Source: Anastrepha obliqua
Taxonomy: Eukaryota > Arthropoda > Insecta > Diptera > Tephritidae
Reading direction: 5' to 3'
DNA length: 64,000 bases
Assembly: GCF_027943255.1 (NCBI RefSeq)
Contig: NC_072896.1
Span: forward strand, 47,270,501-47,334,500
Part shown: piece by piece, positions 55,223 through 64,000 of the stretch
How the letters are laid out: each line of letters opens with the position of its first letter
How positions within the stretch are numbered: the first letter of the stretch is position 1
Position numbers and translations under genes: made by a program
The notes under the pieces: generated by a model
What the model saw: only the letters and a program-made list of their open reading frames with translations
Told to the model about the DNA's origin: nothing
Databases searched by the model: none

Positions 55223-55916
55223 TTGACGTGATAACGTCTTATAATTCGATTTAACAGGCTGCACGCACGAAAAAATGTGTCGTTACCTTGCTCATTAGCG
55301 TTACCTTGCTCATTGCCGTTACCTTGAATGAACTGCAAGCGAAAGCGCGGAACGAACGACAAAGCAAACAAAGCAAACGAACGGCAACGTTCGACATCTT
55401 GCTCTCTCCTACTTAAGTGAGCGCATATGTGTATGTATATGCGCATATGTACATATATAAATTCACGTATTTGTATTTGCATATGCCTTCTTATTGATTA
55501 TTATTAATTTGATTTACTTGAAGAATTTAAAATAAAACCAAGTTTGTTAATAATACCTGTTGTTTTAATGTTATTATTATTTTTTGGCGTGATTATGTTA
55601 TGTTATGTTATGATATGTTATGTTATGTTATGTTATGTTATGTTATGTTATGTTATGTTATGTTATGTTATGTTATGTTATGTTATGTTATGTTATGTTA
55701 TGTTATGTTATGTTATGTTATGTTATGTTATGTTATGTTATGTTATGTTATGTTATGTTATGTTATGTTATGTTAAAGTATTATATATTATATTATGTTA
55801 ATGTTAACTCATTCTCTATATCCATACAAAATATCTATCAAACAAATAAAATTAAAATTTTCTTTTGAAAAATGCAACCATTCAATTAGTATTTTCTTAT
55901 GACGTTATCACGTTAA
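55223..55916. mobile_element. Inserted TIR element of about 690 bp containing (TGTTA)n
   Basis: ACGTGATAACGTC at 55226-55238 and its complement GACGTTATCACGT at 55901-55913 mark the ends. The interior includes a direct duplication TTACCTTGCTCATT (55284 and 55302 areas), a TATATAAATTC, an AATAAAACC and the pentanucleotide array. No coding capacity. Confidence 0.6.
55593..55775. repeat. Pentanucleotide microsatellite (TGTTA)n, about 36 copies
   Basis: Uninterrupted TGTTA units except one TGATA at about 55611-55615. It creates a spurious frame of repeated MLCYV. Confidence 0.97.
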
Positions 55917-55996
55917 GCTATCGTCAGTAAACCGACTTTACAGACAACCTCTTTTTTTTCTTTGAATATCAAAATAACACCTCTTATTGGAAAACC

Positions 55997-56379
55997 GTTT
56001 ACCTAGTTCTGCCATAAATTCTGTTACAAGTTAAATTCGTTATAGATTTGAAATTATAAACTATTTTACAGAAGTTAGTTTTATTTAATCATGTAAATAT
56101 TAACAAAAAATTTTTTAAATGGTGTGATCTAAATTAAATTACGCACTTTATTTAAAAAATCGAATGTCGTTATATTAATTAAAAATAAGAAAACTTTATT
56201 TAAAAAACTGAAAACCCTTTTTCGTGTTACTTTTTCTCTACCCACCTAGACTTATGACACTAAATGTATTATATATACATACATGGTAAATAACGTACCT
56301 TCGAACCAGACACAACTTATAACTTTTCGTAATTAGGACTGACAAAATAAACTTATTCCTTATTTGCCAGAAACACAAA
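55997..56379. other. Unassigned AT-rich sequence
   Basis: No supported feature. Confidence 0.4.
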
Positions 56380-56640
56380 AAGTCATGTGCTACGGAGAAA
56401 GCATTTCAAACGTAGTAATATGCATTTTGGCGCCCTTTGATTCCACCAAGGTGATCAAATATTTTTTCCTAAACAAAAAAATGGTTTTGAGTGCTGGCAA
56501 TCTTTACTTTGACCTACACGGGCTCCATTGTTTGTCTGCAGCTGTTTAGTTCACAAGTGTCAAATATGATTGATGTGCGATGACATTTGAAAAAATCAGA
56601 TACCTTTCGATAGGGTGATTACTTATGCGCTCATTTGTAT
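56380..56640. repeat. Dispersed repeat shared with 63780 and 47440
   Basis: GGTTTTGAGTGCTGGCAATC and TTTGACCTACACGGGCTCCA correspond to TTTTGAGTGGTGGAAATC and TTTGACCTTTATGCGCCTCA at 63795-63840. CACAAGTGTCAAATATGATT corresponds to CACAAGTGTCAAGTATGACT at 47450. Probably pieces of one non-autonomous element. Confidence 0.5.
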
Positions 56641-56650
56641 GTGTGAACAA

Positions 56651-56895
56651 CAACCGCCATCGCCGAGTGGGCCACCATTCGATAGAGCTTGGACCATGTG
56701 GGCATGAAACATGGAATGAAAGAAAAAGGTTTTTTTCTAAAAATGATCATCCTCCGACGAACAATGGTAAACCTCCGAGTACAATTCAGCCATAAAAGAT
56801 CTTCTTATAAAAAACTATCTGACTTTCGTAGAAGGCATAAAACTGTAGGTTCCTCCATTTGCAGAGCAACATCAAGAAACAAAGGATGCACATGC
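56651..56895 (+). mobile_element. tRNA-like SINE, plus strand
   Basis: AACCGCCATCGCCGAGTGGG head, a degraded B-box region, then CAATGGTAAACCTCCGAGTA, CATAAAAGATCTTCTTATAA (for CATGAAAAAGCTCCTCATAA), CTGTAGGTTCCTCCATTTGC and AACATCAAGAAAC. The order is the same as in the antisense copy at 9241. Confidence 0.7.
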
Positions 56896-57049
56896 AATTT
56901 ATATATGAGTATATTATTATATTAACCCGTTATTAAAATTTTTAGAAATATCTGAATCCTACGCTACCTAGCGATTAAGTTTTTGGCCAAGACATTTCAT
57001 ATCGCCTAGGTGTTATACCAATATTTTGAACATGTAGTAAATCAAATCA

Positions 57050-57900
57050 AGCCGCATACTCGTATGCGTGCGACGTTTACGTGATGCCGCAAGTGAAGAT
57101 TTCATTCGTTCATTGGAGCAAAGAATCCAGACAAGAAGTTCAGTTGCAAACAGCCGACGACCGAGGCCCAAGAACCGAGAGGGACAACGAGGACAAATGA
57201 AAAAATGAGTGATGAAGCCCTACCTTTTGGAGTGATTAAGCCCATTTTCATTTAAATGGAAGTTTAAATAAACAAAATTTCCGTTGTTGGCCATCTGAAG
57301 GATAGAACCCAGTATTCAAATATCAACAGCCACTTCACAGTTCGAAGTAATGGAATAATTGGATCAAATTTTTTTGAAAATCGTTGGGGACAAGCAATGT
57401 CTGTGAGCGATGTCTCTTATCGACGCATACTGAACGATTATTTTCTGCCAATAATCAAAGAACATCCTTCCTTCAGTACATATACATGGTTACAGCAAGA
57501 TGGCGCCACGCCGCACACAGCCAGAGAGATCGTGACAATAGGGCGTGATTTCTTCCTTAACTAACTGATAAGCCGTTTCAGTGACATATTCTTGTCCGAT
57601 CTGACGCCTATGGACTTTTTTCTGTGAGGATACCTCAAAAGAAAAGTCTATGAAACAAACCTAGTGACTCAATGGCATACCGTCATCACTTTTCCAGCGA
57701 GTGCCATGGAGTACGGAAGCCATATTCCAAGATTGTAGCCGACGTAACGGTCAACATTTAGAGAAATAATTTTTAAAACATAAATTCCGCATTTGTTCTC
57801 ATTGAAATAGTTATTGCAGTAAATTTTTATCATTAGTAATAATTTTTAATTTAGCTCTTAATTCCTAATTCTGACACTCGACACCCTGTATATACATATA
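57050..57900 (+). pseudogene. DDE_3-type transposase relic
   Basis: Segments SVSDVSYRRILNDYFLPIIK, STYTWLQQDGATPHTAREIV (second catalytic D), LTPMDFFL (third D region) and GYLKRKVYETNLVTQ in drifting frames. The right end ACACTCGACACCCTGTATAT resembles the CAGGGTG terminus at 25672. The first catalytic D region is not recognised. Confidence 0.65.
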
Positions 57901-59985
57901 CATTAAGGCAGAGCCAAAATATATGGATATATATCCATATTTATATATATATATATTATATTTTTTTTTTATGATGAGTCAAATAATATTTAATGCTTAT
58001 TTCTGGTATATAAAGACAACTTTCCGCAGGTCTGCCAAAAGCGATTTTGAAGAAAAATCACTCCACCCTAATAAATGTACATATAATATATATTTATATA
58101 TATACAATAATTTATTGCTTAGATTATTACGATTTCACTTCTATTCATTCGTTCATGATCATTTCGTATATATTTGTAGGAATGTTTATGTGCTTTAGTT
58201 AATCATTTAGTCAGGGCAAATATTTTGACGTTAAGTCAAAACAAATTCCGCAGAAATTCTTCAATCATCTCAATTCGAAATCACGAATGAAAATCGTTAA
58301 TTAAAATACTGCCGTAAAGTGATTGAGAAGAATTTGTAGAAGAATTGGAAGTTTATTAAAACTTATTTAACCTTTCGCAGTTCAGTTCAAATCGATTCGT
58401 CAGAGCTAAGTTCAATGTTTTTCTATAAAAAGGAGCAAACAAGGTGCATAAACATATTTAATATGGAAGATATATATATGTATGTACATTTAATTAAATT
58501 ATACTTGTGTGTATATGCGTGCATATGACTCAATACTGCAATGATTTTTGTATCTAACAGCCAACAACTCTGCCAACCTACAGGCCATCAAAATTAATTC
58601 GTACGTATGTGTGTGCATGCTTATAAACTTGTAGCTGTGACTTGGTACTGTATGAACCCATTAACTTTTCCGCATTTTACAGATACTCACATATAAATAC
58701 ATACATATGTGTGTGTATATGAACACATTCACTAACTCACACACACACATTCAATTGTAAATATTTGCTCGTAAAATCTGTCCGCCTAAATGATTTCCTC
58801 GTAACGCCGGAAGGTTTGCGTTAACAGCATTTGAAATGAGCACCAAAATAGCCCAAGCAGTAAAACAACAATAATACGCGTATGCATCAGTCATTTGTAA
58901 CTATAGTAGTTGAGGTTTGCGAGCACGTTCACACTGTTGATTCGTCCGTGCTCGGCTTGCTTCGCTAGCTATGGTGGTTAGCAACGTTTTGTTTTCGTAA
59001 CCCTTGGTGCTTGGCACATGACACTTAAATAGTTCTACCAAATTAAGTAAGTATTGTATAAGTCTCTTGGTTATCCAATTAAAAATTGAAACAAAAAAAT
59101 GCTATACGCCTCGTTTGCCTCAGAATCGCATAGAAGCATTTGATTACTGCTGCCTCTGCCGGCTATGGCGTTGTTGTGATTACTGCGGTGTCACTGCACA
59201 GAATTGTGCGGTCAAATCAAGAGAAGTGGTCAACCTTCAAACATGAAATGATAAGCACCAACTACTACCACCACGGCTACTGCTGTCGTTGCTGTGTCGA
59301 TGTTGTTGCCCGTAGCTACTGCCTATACCAACTCAAACTGCTGCTGTCATTGTGTATCCAATTTTTTGTTTTTTCTTTTATCTTTTTGTTGTCATTGTTC
59401 GTATTTGACTCGCATTGACTTCAGCTTATAGTACTACTGCCGTAGTTGTTGTTGTGTTCTATACACGCCTGCAAACAACATTGGAATGTTTACTATTAAA
59501 CATTTCATGTTTACATGCGTCCAAACAACAGGCATGTCATGCGTCTACGCCGCCACCCACAGCTGGACACCCCTTCTGGCATATCACGGAGACAAAAATT
59601 GAAAGCCCAGTAATAAAATTGTGAATTTGCAGTGCATATGTACGAGCATATGTCTGTACATATCTACATATACATATATAGATTTTTTTCTGCATTGGTG
59701 AAACCATAGCTGCTGTTGTCGCATTCTGCACAGCAATTTTAACGATATTTTGACAATTTATAAGTGTCATTCTCAGCGTGCATATTCGCGAGCCACACGC
59801 ACATACCTACAAATGTGCACTATGAGTGCATGAATGTATCTTTGGAATGGCTGGGAAATTTTTTGGGGCATCAATATATGAGCGTTTCGGAAATCCGCTA
59901 TTTCGAGCAAATATTACACATAACCACTCTCCAGCTATCCTCTCCATCAGGAGTACGAATACATACATATACACATATACATACA
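57901..59985. other. Unassigned sequence, AT and CATA microsatellites
   Basis: AT-rich palindrome-like ATATGGATATATATCCATAT at about 57921 and CATA/TATG tracts. Frames at 59140-59624 are rich in Tyr/Cys/Val from GTT/TAC repeats and lack motifs. Confidence 0.35.
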
Positions 59986-60013
59986 TCCGGGTCGAATTGT
60001 GGGGAGGCAAAAA

Positions 60014-60424
60014 AATCGCCCATTGCTCTGTGAAAATCATATTCTAGGGATCAAAATAAGAAACTTTGCCGAAGGAACCATACCTCTAAAACGAATTCTG
60101 ATGTCCCCCAATTTGGGTCGAACTTTTTAGTTTCTTTTCTATAACTCACTTAAATTAATTTTTTCATTTACATATATTCTGACTAAATAAATTTCTTAAG
60201 AGAAAAAATAGATATTATTATAAATAAATAATAAATATTATTATAAATAAATAAAAATAAAGAAAAAACATAGCCATTTAGCTGATTTTTTCATGTAAAG
60301 GCCAAAAATGGTGATATTTTGAAATTGGGGGACATCAGAATTCGTTTTAGAGGTATGGTTCCTTCGGCAACGTTTCTTATTTTGATCCCTAGAATATGAT
60401 TTTCACAGAGCAATGAGCGATTTT
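60014..60424. repeat. Foldback repeat with 100-bp arms
   Basis: 60014-60114 and 60322-60424 are near-perfect inverted copies (sharing ATTGCTCTGTGAAAATCATA, CTAGGGATCAAAATAAGAAA and GATGTCCCCCAATTT), separated by a 207-bp AT-rich spacer. Outer flanks CGGGTCGAATT and ATCTACCCGCCC extend the inverted symmetry weakly. Confidence 0.9.
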
Positions 60425-60664
60425 TAAATCTACCCGCCCTAATACATATGTACATACATACATCATTTTTTGGCATTTACCTGAGCGTCTCCAACAGTTT
60501 GTCGGATGCATCCTGATGATACATTTTTATGAAAAGTTTTTTCATTGTAGAATTACTTTTAGAGGTTTTCAAAGTGAGGTCTGCCGCAATTCGGTGTCTG
60601 ACATTTTTTTGTGATTTTCATTAAAATCTTTTATTCACAGACAAATGACTTGAGTAATATTTAT

Positions 60665-60725
60665 TCAATAATTTATAGATAACGGCCAATCTCGCTTGAG
60701 CGATTAGAATTAAGAAGAAGAAGAT
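60665..60725 (+). mobile_element. RTE-like LINE 3' tail, plus strand
   Basis: GATAACGGCCAATCTCGCTT GAGCGATTAGAATTAAGAAG is the sense version, degraded, of the tail blocks at 27328, 48888 and 54477. Confidence 0.45.
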
Positions 60726-60825
60726 ATTCAAATTTTTTTTATCACTGGTCTGAAAATACTTTTTGTGACTACGATGGCAATATATCGTAATATAATTTGA
60801 TATGACAAGATCAATCTTCTTCTTC

Positions 60826-60995
60826 TTTAACCTAGCCTTATCCTATTTCGGCTCTCCTGGTGCGAAAACCTTCAGGTCACGCGGTCCTGAGTCGTCTCTT
60901 TGCTGACGTTTCTGCATCTCATCATTCAATAGTATTTTTCCAGGTTTTTGCTGGTCTACCTGCCCCTCTTTTCGCTACCTCCATCTGCAACATGG
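60826..60995 (-). mobile_element. LINE C-terminal fragment, minus strand
   Basis: The minus strand gives RGAGRPAKTWKNTIE-like, EMQKRQ, then ALDR-VTWKVLARRA-like sequence and an AAGAAGAAGAAG tail. This is the usual last 60 residues of endonuclease/RT LINEs (a GRPxxTWxxxI segment). Tentative. Confidence 0.45.
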
Positions 60996-61103
60996 ATGCT
61001 GCAATATCATTATCAAAAAATCAATGTCATAAAATTATCTACGAGATTATAATAAAAAAAAGTTCATTCCAACAATATTTCTGTTTTTTTTTCTTTCTTT
61101 TTT

Positions 61104-61130
61104 TCATTATCAAGACGCACACCACAAATA
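61104..61130 (+). repeat. SINE 3' fragment
   Basis: ATCAAGACGCACACCACAAA is the expected 3' part of the tRNA-like SINE (compare AACATCAAGAAAC at 56870 and the antisense copy at 9241). Confidence 0.4.
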
Positions 61131-61147
61131 GACGCACACCGCATACT

Positions 61148-61645
61148 GAAAAATAAAAAATAGTTTAAAAAAACTAAAAAACACGCTTTTATTGCCAATC
61201 GAACTAAAAAGTATAAAATAAATTTTAATGACAAAGAGACCTATAATGAAGTAATAGCAAATCGAACGATCAGTCATAGTCAACTACCTCAGAGCAGAAT
61301 TATAACAAAAATTAAGATACAAATAGAATAATTCAAATTAGAGTTAAAAGCGTGGGATGCTTGATTAGTAAATATTACAATCATTCTATTGGCAACTACC
61401 TATGTACAGAGGGTTATGAAAGTGAATCAAAATGCATCCCACGCTTTTAACTCTAATTTGAATTACTCTATTTGTATCTTAATTTTTGTTATAATTCTGT
61501 TCTGAGGTAGTTGACTATGACTGATCGTTCGATTTGCTATTACTTCATTATAGGTCTCTTTGTCATTAAAATTTATTTTATACTTTTTAGTTCGATTGGC
61601 AATAAAAGCGTGTTTTTTAGTTTTTTTAAACTATTTTTTATTTTC
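61148..61645. repeat. Long hairpin: 213-nt inverted-repeat arms, 73-nt loop
   Basis: 61148-61360 is repeated in inverted orientation at 61434-61645 with only a few mismatches. It runs from GAAAAATAAAAAATAG at the base to AAAGCGTGGGATGC at the loop. The right arm's outer 70 bases are duplicated again at 61646-61715. No coding capacity. It abuts a 5'-truncated mariner downstream. Confidence 0.95.
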
Positions 61646-61845
61646 TACTTTTTAGTTCGATTAGCAAAAAAGCGTGTTTTTTAATTTTTTTTTTTAAACT
61701 ATTTTTTATTATGAATGAAAATTATTGTTATCATTGCAGTCAGTGAATTAATGATTCGATATATTCGTGTTATATTTTATTCCTTTCTTATCGACTGTGA
61801 GTCTAAAGCTATGCAGTTATCGGCCGTGATAAAGAAGTAATCGGG

Positions 61846-62370
61846 ATGAAGAACTTATTTCGTGGAGGGAGCCTGAGAAACGGCTACCCCACTCCATTGG
61901 CCAGTTTTTTTCGATTTTCGTGGTGTGGTGCACTTAAATTCTTTCCACCTGGCCAAACTGTTAATAAGGAATATTATTTGAGCGCTATGCGTCGTTTACG
62001 TGAAGCAATTCATCTAAAAAGACCAGAATTATGGGCCAACAACTCTTGGTTTTTGCATCACGATAATGCACCGTCTCTCACTGCACTCGTTCTTCGTGAC
62101 CATTTCGCCAAAAATTCCACGCATATCGTTCCGCAACCACCCTATTCGCCTGATTTGGCTCCGTGTGACTTCTGGCTATTCCCAAAACTCAAGAGACCAC
62201 TCCGGGGAACGCGTTTCGAGTCGATTGAGGAGATAAAAGCTGAATCGAAGAAGGTGCTGATGGCTATACCGGAAATGGACTATTTGGCATGTTTCGGGGA
62301 TTGGAAAAATCGTGTATTTCATCGAGAGGGGATTGTTTTGAAGGGGATGAAATTGATTTACAAGAATTAA
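61846..62370 (+). pseudogene. Mariner transposase C-terminal half
   Basis: One unbroken frame to the TAA at 62368. After a shifted start region (FFRFSWCGALKFFPPGQTVN) it encodes KEYYLSAMRRLREAIHLKRP, SWFLHHDNAPSLTALVLRD (second catalytic D), QPPYSPDLAPCDFWLFPKLK (third D, DD34D spacing) and RGTRFESIEEIKAESKKVLM, ending KGMKLIYKN. The first catalytic D and both HTHs are absent. The HDNAPS-L change replaces the usual H after S. Confidence 0.85.
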
Positions 62371-62419
62371 TAAAGATTTTTCATTTTACAACCAAATTCA
62401 CCTTACTTTTTGCCCACAG
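61846..62419 (+). mobile_element. 5'-truncated mariner transposon
   Basis: The 3' end is intact, CACCTTACTTTTTGCCCACAGG, followed by TA at 62420-62421. The 5' end is missing; the transposase starts mid-protein. Confidence 0.75.
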
Positions 62420-62605
62420 GTAAAAAAAAGATAATATTAATCCTGGCAAGCCTAATAAGGATAATGGAAAACTTTTATCAAATTATTGCATTGTCATCGG
62501 TCCTTGATATGTGTGCAAAATTCCAAGTCGATCAGATTTTTAGAAGCCAGTGAAAATTAAGCTCAAAGATTCCGTTACATACATACATACATACAACCCG
62601 ACCTA

Positions 62606-62990
62606 ATAAAAGTGTGTTAATAATCTCAAAGTCAAGCCTTACAAGGTCCAAAAGGCGCATCTCACACCAAAGCAACAACAAGTCAGACTTGTGAGAGCGA
62701 AGGAGTTGCTTCGCTGGGCCGAAAGTGGCATATTTCCAATCATTGTGTTTTCTGACGAGACAATTTTTCAAATTGCGCAATTCGTAAACTCCCAAAACCA
62801 TGGGAGTGGGCCAAAATATCTACAAGTCTCATTAGGGCAGCTTGCGATTCGTTTCGGAACCATCTCCAGGCCACAGTCAAGGCAAAAGAAAATTTTAATT
62901 TTTTATTACTTTCACACATTTCACAATTTCCCAAACTAAATTTATGGCCTTTTTATTTGGTTACACTTCGAGTTTCGGACCCTGTATATT
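62606..62990 (+). mobile_element. Tc-like transposon remnant
   Basis: ORF 62691-62939 encodes RAKELLRWAESGIFPIIVFS, DETIFQIAQFVNSQN (first catalytic D) and then jumps to a C-terminal remnant (TVKAKE-like). The AT-rich tail ends GGTTACACTTCGAGTTTCGG ACCCTGTATA, as at 46861-47022. The second and third acidic residues are deleted. Confidence 0.65.
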
Positions 62991-63205
62991 AGCTAACATT
63001 AGTATCATTTTAAGATCTCAAACTCTTAAAAAACCGATATACTAAAATTGTGTATGGTATTTATGGCCAATCCAATTTCATTTAAATTTGTTTAAGAAAA
63101 ATTAGTGCATCAACGGATTTAGGCTTAAAGATTTACCGCCAGCCATTTGTAATTAAATCCATCCTGCTGAAAATTCGTTCAGACTCAACTGAAGACGGAG
63201 GTACA

Positions 63206-63245
63206 TATAAAAGGCAGCGGCTCTAATTGGCTTCGCGTCACCTTG
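63206..63245 (+). promoter_or_regulatory. Possible TATA-type promoter
   Basis: TATAAAAGG at 63206-63214 with TCACCT (initiator-like, A at 63240) 34 bases downstream, slightly long for the usual 30-32. AACAAGTAAGA about 25 bases further could be a splice donor of a short leader exon. No coding exon is visible before the window ends. Confidence 0.25.
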
Positions 63246-63779
63246 AGTAAAACATTTAAACAAGTAAGAAATAAGATATTTTATAAGTATATTCACATTA
63301 CAATTTTATATAGAATCTATTTAGCTCCATTCAAAATTAAAGTCAATCGTAAAGAAAAAAACTAGCAAATCTGGAGCAATAATATCGGTGGTCACAAAAC
63401 GATCGATATACCCATCATAAAACATTACCCACTATCGATGCTTTCAACGATAGGTTGACAACTTTAATTAATATATTCATCCGCAGAAAACAAAATTCAC
63501 TTCGCATTCTTACGAATATAAGCCTGAGGATGGATTTTTTTAAGCAGTACTTCATTTGCCCAAGCGACTCATTAAGTTACAAATCTTTCAAATTTGTCTT
63601 CCCCGCCTTAAATATTAGCAAGCATTTAATGGTAGGGACTTACTCATGGGCTTAAATCGCAAAATTAATACTTAATTGTTGATGAATTTTATGTCACTCT
63701 TCGTAGTGGGTGTATAGCGTGCATACATCAAAATTAATCATACAAATTTCTTTTTGAATTACGCTTTAACCAACTAACT

Positions 63780-63850
63780 TTAAATAAGAAAACAATTTTG
63801 AGTGGTGGAAATCTTCATTTTGACCTTTATGCGCCTCATTGAGTGTCTAA
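63780..63850. repeat. Dispersed repeat copy
   Basis: Matches the block at 56475-56545 (see that entry). Flanks diverge. Confidence 0.45.
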
Positions 63851-64000
63851 GTTGTTTCATAAACTCAACCAGCTTCTCTATCGCTGGAGCTAGTGCTAGC
63901 TAAAGCGTTGAGCGATAATCTTTATTACGCCCATTTCTGGCTGCGATAATACCAGAAATCATATATAAGCATCTGAAATAAACAATATTGGCTCTGAGCT

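Larger units (their letters stand above)
54712..55996 (+). mobile_element. DDE_3-type transposon remnant with nested insertion
   Basis: Ends GGTTTTCCAATACCAGGTGT (left, 54712) and TAACACCTCTTATTGGAAAA CC (right, to 55996) are inverted repeats. The interior holds the C-terminal part of a transposase and an inserted element at about 55223-55916. The 5' part of the gene is missing. Confidence 0.75.
63000..64000. other. Mostly unassigned
   Basis: Contains the putative TATA promoter at 63206 and the dispersed repeat at 63780-63850. A 66-codon frame at 63455-63655 has no motif. Confidence 0.35.

Noticed and set aside
55544..55868. ORFs of repeated MLCYV
   Set aside because: Translation of the (TGTTA)n microsatellite.
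58141..58198. AT-rich frame near a putative leader at 58380
   Set aside because: No motif, strong AT bias and adjacent microsatellite.
59140..59624. Plus-strand frames with Tyr/Cys-rich sequence
   Set aside because: Driven by GTTGTT and TACTAC runs; both strands are open in places.

Overview
The window looks like AT-rich nuclear DNA of a cyclorrhaphan fly, most likely a tephritid-type fruit fly. This is inferred from the composition, the many CATA/TATG microsatellites, the mariner and Tc1-like families, several non-LTR retrotransposon (LINE) families and a tRNA-like SINE. No complete host gene can be supported. Nearly every ORF longer than about 100 codons that I can identify is a transposase or reverse-transcriptase relic.

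Region by region. 0-2.5 kb: three or four LINE 3' ends, one inserted into another with a 13-bp target-site duplication. 3.4-3.8 kb: an internally deleted mariner-like element. 4.5-8.0 kb: LINE tails and a SINE. 8.3-9.8 kb: a TA-flanked Tc1-like element carrying a SINE. 9.8-15.9 kb: mostly unassigned, with LINE and mariner fragments, a small hAT-like MITE and, on the minus strand near 15152, a textbook Inr/MTE/DPE fly core promoter that probably belongs to a host gene. 15.9-19.6 kb: a nested stack of a Tc1-like element, a near-complete mariner, a LINE tail and a second mariner. 19.9-25.1 kb: Jockey-like and other LINE relics. 25.6-28.8 kb: a minus-strand LINE split by a 1.3-kb Tc1/mariner-type transposon. 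28.9-31.2 kb: a 2.2-kb pogo/Tigger-like transposon with one frameshift. 32.5-34.1 kb: a tandem array of about 13 monomers of about 127 bp. 34.2-38.8 kb: mariner inserted in mariner, an unassigned open frame at 37.2-37.5 kb, and another mariner. 39.1-45.0 kb: three TTAA-flanked non-autonomous elements, a perfect-TIR MITE and a decayed mariner. 45.2-46.2 kb: a well-preserved LINE 3' half. 46.6-57.9 kb: SINE, mariner, RTE-like LINE, LINE and further transposase relics, including a nested element with a (TGTTA)n array. 59.9-63 kb: two inverted-repeat structures, one a 0.5-kb hairpin, then mariner and Tc1-like remnants. The last kilobase holds a possible TATA promoter and a dispersed repeat.

The elements do not form a pathway; the window is a record of repeated insertion. 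Several insertions can be ordered because one element interrupts another, and target-site duplications (TA, TTAA, 8 bp, 13 bp) mark the junctions. All family assignments rest on visible motifs and copy-to-copy comparison inside the window, without database searches.
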